Source: UBA4416 sp020846025 (GTDB lineage Bacteria > Bacteroidota > Bacteroidia > B-17B0 > Aurantibacillaceae). From it: a stretch of DNA of 22,316 bases. The translations under genes and the position numbers were made by a program. Shown here piece by piece: positions 1 to 5,733 of this stretch (position 1 is the first letter of the stretch; each line of letters opens with the position of its first letter). Location of the stretch: contig CAUJDD010000051.1 of the NCBI GenBank assembly GCA_963169295.1, positions 1 to 22,316 on the forward strand, in the 5' to 3' direction. Below the pieces are notes generated by a model. It was not told the origin of the DNA. It searched no databases and worked only from the letters and a program-made list of their open reading frames with translations.

Positions 1-55
1 CGACTTTAGGAGGTTCATGAATACAAAATTCTTAAACAATCATGAGATGAATAAA
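1..55. repeat. Interrupting element, copy 1 (cut by window edge)
   Basis: A stretch of at least 55 bp sits directly before the repeat tail GCAAATCACAAC (56-67). It shares AGGAGGTTCATGAATACAAA with copy 3 and closes with a near-identical GATGAATAAA. The missing first 35 nt of the host repeat should lie immediately left of base 1. Its origin is unknown; it is too short to code for anything and has no recognisable transposon ends. Confidence 0.6.
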
Positions 56-97
56 GCAAATCACAACATCCTAAACTCATGGCGTGTATAAATGTAG

Positions 98-144
98 GTT
101 GTTTATCAATAAGTCAAAGATACAATTTGAAAGCAAATCACAAC
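98..144 (-). repeat. Intact 47-nt CRISPR repeat
   Basis: This is the only uninterrupted repeat in the window and the reference for the split copies. On the minus strand, repeat positions 23-30 read TATCTTTG, an exact match to the Bacteroidota -7 promoter element TAnnTTTG, and TTG lies 18 nt upstream at repeat positions 2-4. The repeat may therefore carry its own promoter firing into the next spacer, as reported for Neisseria type II-C repeats. The terminal bases GTTGT and its partial complement AACAAC at the other end give short terminal inverted similarity. Confidence 0.8.
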
Positions 145-209
145 TTCGCTAAAACATTGTGAATTGACTAACACGTTGTTTATCAATAAGTCAAAGATAC
201 AATTTGAAA

Positions 210-241
210 CCGACTTTAGGAGGTTCATGAATATAAAAAAT
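210..241. repeat. Interrupting element, copy 2 (short form)
   Basis: A 32-bp insert splits the repeat between its 35-nt part (175-209) and the 11-nt end CAAATCACAAC (242-252). It retains CGACTTTAGGAGGTTCATGA but lacks the half seen in copies 1 and 3. On the minus strand the sequence GATTTGATTTTTT occurs both here, spanning the repeat/insert junction, and inside copy 3. The short form may thus be a deletion between a GATTTG in the repeat and a GATTTG in the full-length insert. Confidence 0.6.
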
Positions 242-252
242 CAAATCACAAC

Positions 253-694
253 TTAATCATAGTCTTGTGTTTCTTGTTTTAATAGTTCTTGTTTTGCATC
301 TCCGCTCAAATCAAAATCCCAAACATTCGTATTTATGTTTGGCTCTTTGGGTTCGGTTGCTTGGCTCAAACGTGCGGGTAATTTATCGTCGGTTTGTTCT
401 GCCATAGGTGTGGGTACGGGTTCGGTAATTTCTACGGTATCTCTTTTTGTTCGGTAGTTTCTTCTTCCGTAATTGTTTTAGCTTCTTCTATTTCGTTACT
501 TATTTGCGTATTTTTTGTATTTATTTTTTTTGTAAATTTGTATCGATACAAGTTACTAAAGGTAGTTTGTCCGCTTTAGTGTAAAACCCTGCCCGGTTCA
601 TCCTTTGGCAGGGTAACTTTTTTTCTATCTTGAAAAAAATTAATAGCCAAGTTTTGTTTTGTCCTAACCATAATCGGCTAACGGCTACAAAATA
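253..694 (-). pseudogene. Frameshifted ORF remnant between two split CRISPR repeats
   Basis: Three overlapping minus-strand frames read like successive pieces of one coding sequence: frame A down to a TAA at 521, frame B open from 575 to a TAG at 432, and frame C open from 477 to a TAA at 253-255. Frames B and C are rich in Glu, Thr, Lys and Pro. Frame C contains a possible 50-residue ORF starting at 405 and ending ETQDYD. The A/B junction lies near an eight-base homopolymer (523-530), a common site of real or sequencing indels. The product family is not recognised. The segment ends exactly at repeat boundaries on both sides (252/253 and 694/695). It could also be non-coding sequence with chance open frames. 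Confidence 0.35.
586..624 (+). terminator. Hairpin followed by T-run inside the ORF remnant
   Basis: ACCCTGCC (586-593) and GGCAGGGT (607-614) form a perfect 8-bp stem with a 13-nt loop, followed on the plus strand by seven T residues (618-624). This resembles an intrinsic terminator for plus-strand transcription, but no plus-strand gene precedes it and the long loop weakens the call. Confidence 0.35.
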
Positions 695-775
695 GTTGTT
701 TATCAATAAGTCACTTTAGGAGGTTCATGAATACAAAAAATCAAATCTAATCATAAGATGAATAAATCAAATAAC
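695..775 (-). repeat. Third CRISPR repeat, decayed and interrupted
   Basis: Bases 695-712 equal the first 18 nt (plus-strand reading) of the intact repeat. They are followed by a roughly 55-bp copy of the interrupting element (713-767) and then by CAAATAAC (768-775), a degraded form of the repeat's other end. Compared with the intact repeat, the central block containing TATCTTTG has been lost. This copy is separated from the array by the 442-bp remnant and may mark the original leader end. Confidence 0.55.
742..771 (-). promoter_or_regulatory. Candidate Bacteroidota promoter facing the array
   Basis: On the minus strand TTTG (768-771) is followed after 18 nt by TAGATTTG (742-749), an exact TAnnTTTG match. 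Transcription would start near 735 and run left through the interrupting element and the truncated repeat. It may be a relic of the CRISPR leader promoter. In AT-rich sequence such matches can also arise by chance. Confidence 0.4.
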
Positions 776-817
776 TGTGATAACCTACTTATTAGAAATT
801 ACATATCGTACGAACTT

Positions 818-860
818 GCTACAAAAAAAGGCTACAATAAAACAGCCTTTTTTTTGTAGC
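818..860 (-). terminator. Rho-independent terminator of the TonB receptor gene
   Basis: GCTAC-A7-GGCT (818-833) and AGCC-T8-GTAGC (844-860) form a near-perfect stem around a 10-nt loop, 14 nt past the stop codon of the receptor gene. The A-run and T-run lie inside the stem, so it could work on either strand. Confidence 0.75.
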
Positions 861-873
861 TGTAAACACCTCA

Positions 874-3309
874 TTAAAATCTCAAATTAACACCAAACAT
901 AAAATTAGTAGGTGCTGCTGGCGATAAATAATTGGATGAGTATAATTTTCTTGTCCCAGCATCCGTCATATAATAACTATAATTATAGCCGTTGTTTTCA
1001 TACAATGTGTTTGCAAGATTATAAACTACAGCTATTAAATTAATCTCTTTAATTGCATTTGTATGTATTGTATAATTAATTCTAAAATCTGTAACTAAAT
1101 AGTCGTGCATCATTTTATCACTACTTTGAGTATTATCTAAATATTGTTTACCAACATATTTGTTTAAAATGGTTAGCTCTAAATTTTTAATTGGTTTAAA
1201 TGTAATATTTGCAGCTGCAATGGTATTTGGTGAAAATGAAATATCGGTATTTTTATACTCTATAGAATCTTGTCCATAAGTATCGTAATCATCAATGTAT
1301 TGTTTAAATTGTTTTACTTTGTTTTGAGAAAACGTGATATTGCCATTAAAGGAAATATACTTTGTGATATTAGCATTAAGTTCTAACTCTATGCCTCGGC
1401 GATAACTTTTATACACATTAATTCGGTTATAGGCTCCTACGTCATTTATTTGCCCATTTAGCACCAACTGATTAGTATATTGCATATTATAAAAATTAGC
1501 AAATAGATTTATATGCTTAAAACGTTGTGTAAAGCCAACTTCTAAATCTTGTAACTCCTCTGGTTTAGGACGTGAGTTACGACTTGAGTTTACAAAATCA
1601 TCTCTATTTGGTTCTTTACTTGTCATAGCAAAACTTGCATATACATTCGTGTTTTTTGTAACTAAATAATTTAATCCAATTTTAGGATTAAAGAAGCCAA
1701 ACGATGTTTTAACTTGTTGTTGAAATACTAATGATGTATCGTACCCATAAAAACTATAGCCTACCTGGCGGTATTGTAAATCAATAAACGTCGTTAGTTT
1801 GTCTATTGGGCGAAAAGTTGTTTTTAAATACACATTACCATCTGTTTTGTATGCACTATTATCGTAATATCGTGGTTTATAATTATTAACATCAGCAAAC
1901 TGTGCCCAAATTACCTCACCAAAATGCTTACCTGCATAATTATTGTAACCTCCTCCTAATACAAATCCTAGTCGTTTAGTTGTTTGGTAAGTTAAATTAG
2001 CAATACCTCCACCAAAATCATTGTCAAGCCAACGTCTTCTTATTAAATCAGTTCTTGTAATCGTAGTTAAACTATCAATTTCAACATCAGGCATATTATA
2101 TTTATTCAATCTTTGGTTTTGTTTATATTGTTCATAGTAGCCTTGTCCTTTTGTATAATGTCCTGTTATATTTAGTGTGAGTTTACTATTAAAAGCATGA
2201 ATAAAGTGCAATTGATAATTATCTTGTTTATAATTATCTGTTTCGTTATCATAATACTTTACATTGCCATTGGCATCATAATACTCGCCACATGAGTTAT
2301 AAGTTCTGTTTCCATTATTTATACTATCTTGTAAAACATAATTCCATGCTTGATATGTTTTTTCCTGTCCACTAAACATGATGGCTTTTATAGAGGTTTT
2401 TGCTGTATAAAATCCTCCAGATAAATAATAGGAATATAAATTAGAACTTGCTCTATCTACATATCCATCACTCACAATACGCGAAGCTCTTGCATCAAAA
2501 GTAAAATGATTATTTAATAAGCCTGTTCCAGCTGCTATGGTGTTTTTCATGGTGTTATATGAGCCAAAACTATTATTTATCTGCGCATAGGGTTTTTCGT
2601 TTAGCTGATTTGTTTGCATATTAACACTTGCGCCAAATGCACCTGCTCCATTGGCGGAAGTACCAACGCCACGTTGTACTTGAATACTATTTGCCGACGA
2701 TATAATATCAGCCATGTTTACAAAAAACGTAGCTTGACTCTCTGCATCATTTACAGGTACACCATTAACAGTAATATTAATTCGTGTAGCATCACTACCT
2801 CTTATTCTTAAGCCAGTGTAACCCACTCCATTACCCGCATCAGAATTAACAACAACCGAGGCCATTGTATTTAATGCGTATGGTAAATCTTGACCAAGGT
2901 TTTGCTTATTTATCTCATCAGCACTAATATTTGAATGGGCAAATGCCGAATTATTATCAACACGTGTGGCATTTACCACTACCTCATCAAGCGATTTATC
3001 GTGTTGATTTAATGTGATTTCTATGGTTCTATTTTCAGATAATACAATTGTGTCTTCTTTGGATTTATAACCCACACACTTAGTTTGTAATACATAAGTA
3101 CCTGGTTTTAAGTTAGAAATTTGAAATAAACCCTGTGCATTAGACTGGGTTGTAATAAATGAATTTTTGACACCAATTACTGAAAATGGAATTGGATTTT
3201 TTTCTACATCTGTAACAACACCACTTACATTAATTTGTGCAAGTGATGCAATTGCGCACGACAACATTAAAGCAGTTGTTACTGTTTTTTTAAGAGTACT
3301 CTTTTTCAT
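874..3309 (-). CDS. TonB-dependent outer-membrane receptor, predicted thiamine transporter
   Basis: This 811-residue protein has a signal peptide (residues 1-25, cleaved after ASLAQ) and a carboxypeptidase-regulatory-like beta-sandwich (about 27-100, starting VSGVVTD). LDEVVVNATR at 107-116 is a likely TonB-box region. A plug domain follows at about 120-235 with the typical LRIRGSDATRINITVNGVP, then a 22-strand barrel ending in Phe (NLRF), the usual Bam signal. Length and layout fit TonB-dependent receptors of Bacteroidota. A TPP riboswitch in the leader makes thiamine or a thiamine precursor the probable substrate; riboswitch-controlled receptors of this type are known in Bacteroidota. No inner-membrane partner such as PnuT is adjacent. 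The gene stands alone, with its own promoter and terminator. Confidence 0.9.
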   Translation of the reverse strand: MKKSTLKKTVTTALMLSCAIASLAQINVSGVVTDVEKNPIPFSVIGVKNSFITTQSNAQGLFQISNLKPGTYVLQTKCVGYKSKEDTIVLSENRTIEITLNQHDKSLDEVVVNATRVDNNSAFAHSNISADEINKQNLGQDLPYALNTMASVVVNSDAGNGVGYTGLRIRGSDATRINITVNGVPVNDAESQATFFVNMADIISSANSIQVQRGVGTSANGAGAFGASVNMQTNQLNEKPYAQINNSFGSYNTMKNTIAAGTGLLNNHFTFDARASRIVSDGYVDRASSNLYSYYLSGGFYTAKTSIKAIMFSGQEKTYQAWNYVLQDSINNGNRTYNSCGEYYDANGNVKYYDNETDNYKQDNYQLHFIHAFNSKLTLNITGHYTKGQGYYEQYKQNQRLNKYNMPDVEIDSLTTITRTDLIRRRWLDNDFGGGIANLTYQTTKRLGFVLGGGYNNYAGKHFGEVIWAQFADVNNYKPRYYDNSAYKTDGNVYLKTTFRPIDKLTTFIDLQYRQVGYSFYGYDTSLVFQQQVKTSFGFFNPKIGLNYLVTKNTNVYASFAMTSKEPNRDDFVNSSRNSRPKPEELQDLEVGFTQRFKHINLFANFYNMQYTNQLVLNGQINDVGAYNRINVYKSYRRGIELELNANITKYISFNGNITFSQNKVKQFKQYIDDYDTYGQDSIEYKNTDISFSPNTIAAANITFKPIKNLELTILNKYVGKQYLDNTQSSDKMMHDYLVTDFRINYTIHTNAIKEINLIAVVYNLANTLYENNGYNYSYYMTDAGTRKLYSSNYLSPAAPTNFMFGVNLRF

Positions 3310-3334
3310 TGTTTCTTTTTTTTATGTTAATAAT

Positions 3335-3360
3335 AAATAGCGCAAGGGGATGCGATATTT
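3335..3360 (-). promoter_or_regulatory. Expression-platform hairpin below the TPP riboswitch
   Basis: On the minus-strand transcript a ten-position stem with one mismatch closes around a C-rich loop, 25 nt before the receptor start codon. It is followed by UAUUUAUUAUU, not a clean U-run. The loop side (GCAUCCCCU in RNA) can instead pair with AGGGGUGC at the start of the aptamer with one bulged base, giving two mutually exclusive folds. Whether it acts on transcription or translation cannot be decided by eye. Confidence 0.5.
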
Positions 3361-3369
3361 TTTTTAACT

Positions 3370-3506
3370 ATTTTCCCTACGCAGGCATTATCCTGATCAG
3401 GTGCATACAACCTTGTGTTTGGCACTTAGTTGTAATGGGTATAATCTCAGCTTAAAACTTTTAAGAAAAAAGTGCATTTCTTAATCACTCTAAGCACCCC
3501 TAAAGA
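3370..3506 (-). promoter_or_regulatory. TPP riboswitch (THI element)
   Basis: On the minus strand the conserved blocks appear in order: GGGGTGC (3494-3500), CTGAGA (3445-3450) followed by ATACCC, then ACCTGATCAGGATAATGCC (3384-3402), and GTAGGG (3375-3380). These are the hallmark motifs of the thiamine pyrophosphate aptamer. The element includes an extra helix between the first two blocks. It lies between the promoter at 3515-3546 and the receptor gene, so high TPP should lower receptor expression. Confidence 0.96.
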
Positions 3507-3514
3507 TTCGAAGG

Positions 3515-3546
3515 CAAATGTAAATAATGATAGAATTAAATGCAAC
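3515..3546 (-). promoter_or_regulatory. Promoter of the riboswitch-receptor transcript
   Basis: On the minus strand TTG (3543-3545) is followed after 20 nt by TACATTTG (3515-3522), an exact match to the Bacteroidota -7 element TAnnTTTG. The expected transcription start falls a few bases before the first aptamer helix, which supports the call. Confidence 0.7.
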
Positions 3547-3638
3547 TAAGACTTCAAAAATAATAGTATCTAAAATTGGAATTATATTTTTGAAGTGATT
3601 TTTTTTAAAATCTCGTGTTATGTTTGCTAATTCATAAA

Positions 3639-3656
3639 CTGCATTTGTAAATGCAG
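3639..3656. repeat. 18-bp perfect inverted repeat upstream of the thiamine-receptor promoter
   Basis: CTGCATTT and AAATGCAG flank a two-base centre, about 95 bp upstream of the receptor promoter's -33 element. It may bind a dimeric regulator. Nothing else was recognised in the AT-rich stretch 3547-3749. Confidence 0.3.
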
Positions 3657-3750
3657 CGGAGTGGAGCTTAATTTTTTTTTGCAAATTTTATATTAAAACA
3701 AAAAGTTTTATAAAAACTTGAGCTTTAGTTTTTGTTCACCAAGTAAAGGT

Positions 3751-3783
3751 AAAAAAAACGCCCCAACTTTAAAAAGTTAGGGC
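3751..3783 (-). terminator. Rho-independent terminator of the DUF6089-like gene
   Basis: On the minus strand an 11-position stem (10 pairs) formed by GCCCTAACTTT and AAAGTTGGGGC closes on a tiny A/T loop and is followed by G and eight T residues. It starts 24 nt past the stop codon of the gene at 3807-4721. Confidence 0.85.
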
Positions 3784-3806
3784 ATTAAGTATGCTTATTT
3801 CTGTTT

Positions 3807-4721
3807 TTAGAATTTGGCTCTAATCTTACGAACCTTACCTCTTTTCTTATGACTAAAGAAATGTCCATAACGTCCTCTGTAAAAACTCGATTTCCCTCTT
3901 AAAACATAACTATAGCTTAAACTCATTGTCATAAAAGCATCTTTGTGGCTTTTGTCTCCACGCTTTTGCCCCCAAGTATGCGAGTTATATAAACCTGCAT
4001 TGTCTTTGGTAATTGGCACCCCCAACTCCGGTGTGCGTAATGATAAACTAGGGTCGCCCGACATGCTTGGATCATCAGGATAGTTTCCACTAATATCATC
4101 TAAGTAATCGGTAAATGTAGTGCGGTAATTTAACTCATATCCTATGCGGTGTTTTTTATGTATCGTAAAATAAAAACCAAGCCCTGCTGGAATCGAAAAG
4201 CCCACAGGAGAGTATGCTTTTCCTTCAGTATGTAAAGGACGTAATTTTACCCATTCGCCATTTTTATTTGCTTTTGGGTTCGAGTAATATCCACCTACAC
4301 CTGCAAAAAAGTAAGCTCTAAATCCGTTTTTATAACGGTAAGTGTTTCCTAAATCATTATCTTCATAAAAAAACACTTGACCAGTTAACTCTAAGGTTAC
4401 CATATCGTTTCTAAAGTTTAAGTTGCGGGCATTACGTGCTGGGTTAGTTGATAATTTATCATCGCCTTCAATACGTAAATATTCGGCGCCTAATTTTAAC
4501 GACACCTTTTGATGTACTTTATAACGTGCAAATCCACCCACATTCCAGCGAGTTTTAGCTAACTTCATATCAGCCACAAAATCGCGGCGTGTTTTTTCTT
4601 TCCCTCCAATATCACCCAAATAGTTAGATACACCCACGTTAATTCCATAATCCCAAAGCCATTGTGCCTTAGCTGAAAAGGAAATTATTGTAACAAAAAG
4701 TAGTAAAAATATTTTCTTCAT
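3807..4721 (-). CDS. DUF6089-like outer-membrane beta-barrel protein
   Basis: The 304-residue product begins with a signal peptide (1-19, cleaved after SAKAQ). The mature N-terminus WLWDYGINVGVSNYLGDIGG and the later motif RTTFTDYLDDISGNY recall the DUF6089 family of Bacteroidota outer-membrane proteins; some annotations link this family to PorG of the type IX secretion system. Alternating beta-strand patterns run through the chain, and the C-terminus is strongly basic (SHKKRGKVRKIRAKF) but ends in Phe. It is somewhat longer than the roughly 230 residues I recall for PorG-type members, so identity with PorG is not claimed. It is a single-gene unit with its own promoter and terminator. Confidence 0.7.
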   Translation of the reverse strand: MKKIFLLLFVTIISFSAKAQWLWDYGINVGVSNYLGDIGGKEKTRRDFVADMKLAKTRWNVGGFARYKVHQKVSLKLGAEYLRIEGDDKLSTNPARNARNLNFRNDMVTLELTGQVFFYEDNDLGNTYRYKNGFRAYFFAGVGGYYSNPKANKNGEWVKLRPLHTEGKAYSPVGFSIPAGLGFYFTIHKKHRIGYELNYRTTFTDYLDDISGNYPDDPSMSGDPSLSLRTPELGVPITKDNAGLYNSHTWGQKRGDKSHKDAFMTMSLSYSYVLRGKSSFYRGRYGHFFSHKKRGKVRKIRAKF

Positions 4722-4746
4722 TGTAAAAACTTATGTTTAAGACATA

Positions 4747-4779
4747 CAAAAATAATAAAATCTTTAAATTAGCAACAAA
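4747..4779 (-). promoter_or_regulatory. Promoter of the DUF6089-like gene
   Basis: On the minus strand TTTG (4776-4779), a 21-nt spacer and TATTTTTG (4747-4754) match the Bacteroidota consensus exactly. The element ends 25 nt before the start codon at 4721. It lies in a 70-bp gap shared with the divergent gene at 4792. Confidence 0.7.
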
Positions 4780-4791
4780 TTTTTAGCAAAA

Positions 4792-5733
4792 ATGATACCA
4801 ATTACTCAATTATTTAACATAAAATACCCCATTGTGCAAGGTGGCATGATATGGTGTAGTGGCTGGGAGCTGGCTTCGGCAGTATCAAATGCAGGAGGAT
4901 TAGGACTAATAGGCTCTGGCTCAATGTACCCAAACATATTGCGAGAACAGATACAAAAATGCAAACAAGCCACAAATAAACCTTTTGGTGTGAATGTTCC
5001 TCTACTATACCCTAATATCGAAGAACATATCCAAATTATAATAGAGGAAGGTGTAAAAATTGTATTTACATCGGCTGGCAATCCTAAAACATGGACAAAA
5101 CACTTAAAAGATAAAGGAATAACTGTTGTGCATGTGGTATCAAACGTAAAATTTGCAATAAAATGCCAAGAAGCAGGAGTTGATGCGATAGTAGCAGAGG
5201 GTTTTGAAGCAGGTGGACATAACGGACGAGAAGAAACTACAACTTTAGTGCTAATTCCACAAGTAAGGCAAGCTATTCAATTGCCACTCATAGCGGCAGG
5301 CGGTATTGGTTCAGGAAAAGCCATGGCGGCCGCTTTTGCATTAGGAGCAAATGGTGTTCAAATTGGAAGTAGGTTTGTTGCAACACACGAGTCGTCGGCA
5401 CATCTTAATTTTAAAAATGCAATTATTCAAGCTAAAGAAGGCGATACACAATTAACCTTGAAACAGCTTACACCTGTTCGATTAATAAAAAACGAATTTT
5501 TTCTAAAAATTGATGCCCTCGAAAAACAAGGCGCTAACCTTGAAGAGCTAAAAGAAGCACTAGGACGTGGCAGAGCTAAAAAAGGCATGTTTGAAGGTGA
5601 TTTAGTAGAAGGTGAACTAGAAATTGGCCAGGTTTCGGGGAGTATTAACAGCATACAAAGTGTAGCCGAAGTTATAAATGAAATAGTAGCAGAATACAAC
5701 CACACTATAAACAACTTACAGGCTATGCTTTAA
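4792..5733 (+). CDS. FMN-dependent nitronate monooxygenase / FabK-like enoyl-ACP reductase family protein
   Basis: This 313-residue protein follows the TIM-barrel fold of the 2-nitropropane dioxygenase/FabK family over its full length. IVQGGM (14-19) and AVSNAGGLGLIGSG (30-43) form the first FMN-binding loops. PFGVNVPLL lies at 64-72, and AEGFEAGGHNG (135-145) includes the conserved His143. IAAGGIGSG and GVQIGSRFV form the phosphate-binding loops. The AEG-x-EAGGH pattern is closer to FabK than to classical nitronate monooxygenases, but the family is often misnamed and the substrate cannot be fixed from sequence. The start codon follows an A-rich region typical of the phylum. Its 3' end overlaps the convergent gene at 5716-6267 by 18 bp. 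Confidence 0.85.
   Translation: MIPITQLFNIKYPIVQGGMIWCSGWELASAVSNAGGLGLIGSGSMYPNILREQIQKCKQATNKPFGVNVPLLYPNIEEHIQIIIEEGVKIVFTSAGNPKTWTKHLKDKGITVVHVVSNVKFAIKCQEAGVDAIVAEGFEAGGHNGREETTTLVLIPQVRQAIQLPLIAAGGIGSGKAMAAAFALGANGVQIGSRFVATHESSAHLNFKNAIIQAKEGDTQLTLKQLTPVRLIKNEFFLKIDALEKQGANLEELKEALGRGRAKKGMFEGDLVEGELEIGQVSGSINSIQSVAEVINEIVAEYNHTINNLQAML

Larger units (their letters stand above)
1..252 (-). CRISPR. Edge of a type II-C-like CRISPR array (partial)
   Basis: One complete 47-nt repeat lies at 98-144. Read on the minus strand it begins GTTGTGATTTGCTTTCAAAT and ends with TTGATAAACAAC. It is flanked by two spacers of exactly 30 nt (68-97 and 145-174). The last 12 nt of a repeat (plus-strand reading) lie at 56-67, and another repeat occupies 175-209 plus 242-252, split by a 32-bp insert. 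From memory, 46-47-nt repeats starting GTTGTGATTTGC with about 30-nt spacers are typical of type II-C (Cas9) arrays in Bacteroidota; that match was not run. The orientation is taken from that family, so the leader should lie to the right. No cas1, cas2, cas9 or tracrRNA is visible, so the system type is inferred from the repeat alone. The array very likely continues left of base 1. Confidence 0.8.

Noticed and set aside
538..551. 14-bp perfect palindrome TTGTATCGATACAA
   Set aside because: It is real in sequence but lies within the remnant with no promoter or gene to control; not enough to call an operator.
394..579. 61-residue plus-strand open frame rich in Val/Phe/Ser
   Set aside because: It is antisense to the more protein-like remnant; its hydrophobic look comes from reading A/G-rich codons on the wrong strand, and it lacks a plausible ribosome-binding region.
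521..706. 61-residue minus-strand open frame as an intact gene
   Set aside because: Its start codon (TTG) lies inside the decayed CRISPR repeat, so it is treated only as one piece of the remnant.
2614..2811. 65-residue plus-strand open frame within the receptor gene
   Set aside because: It is a shadow of the strongly coding minus-strand receptor gene.
3490..3684. 64-residue minus-strand open frame upstream of the thiamine receptor
   Set aside because: It runs through the promoter and into the first helix of the TPP riboswitch, so the sequence is explained by those elements.
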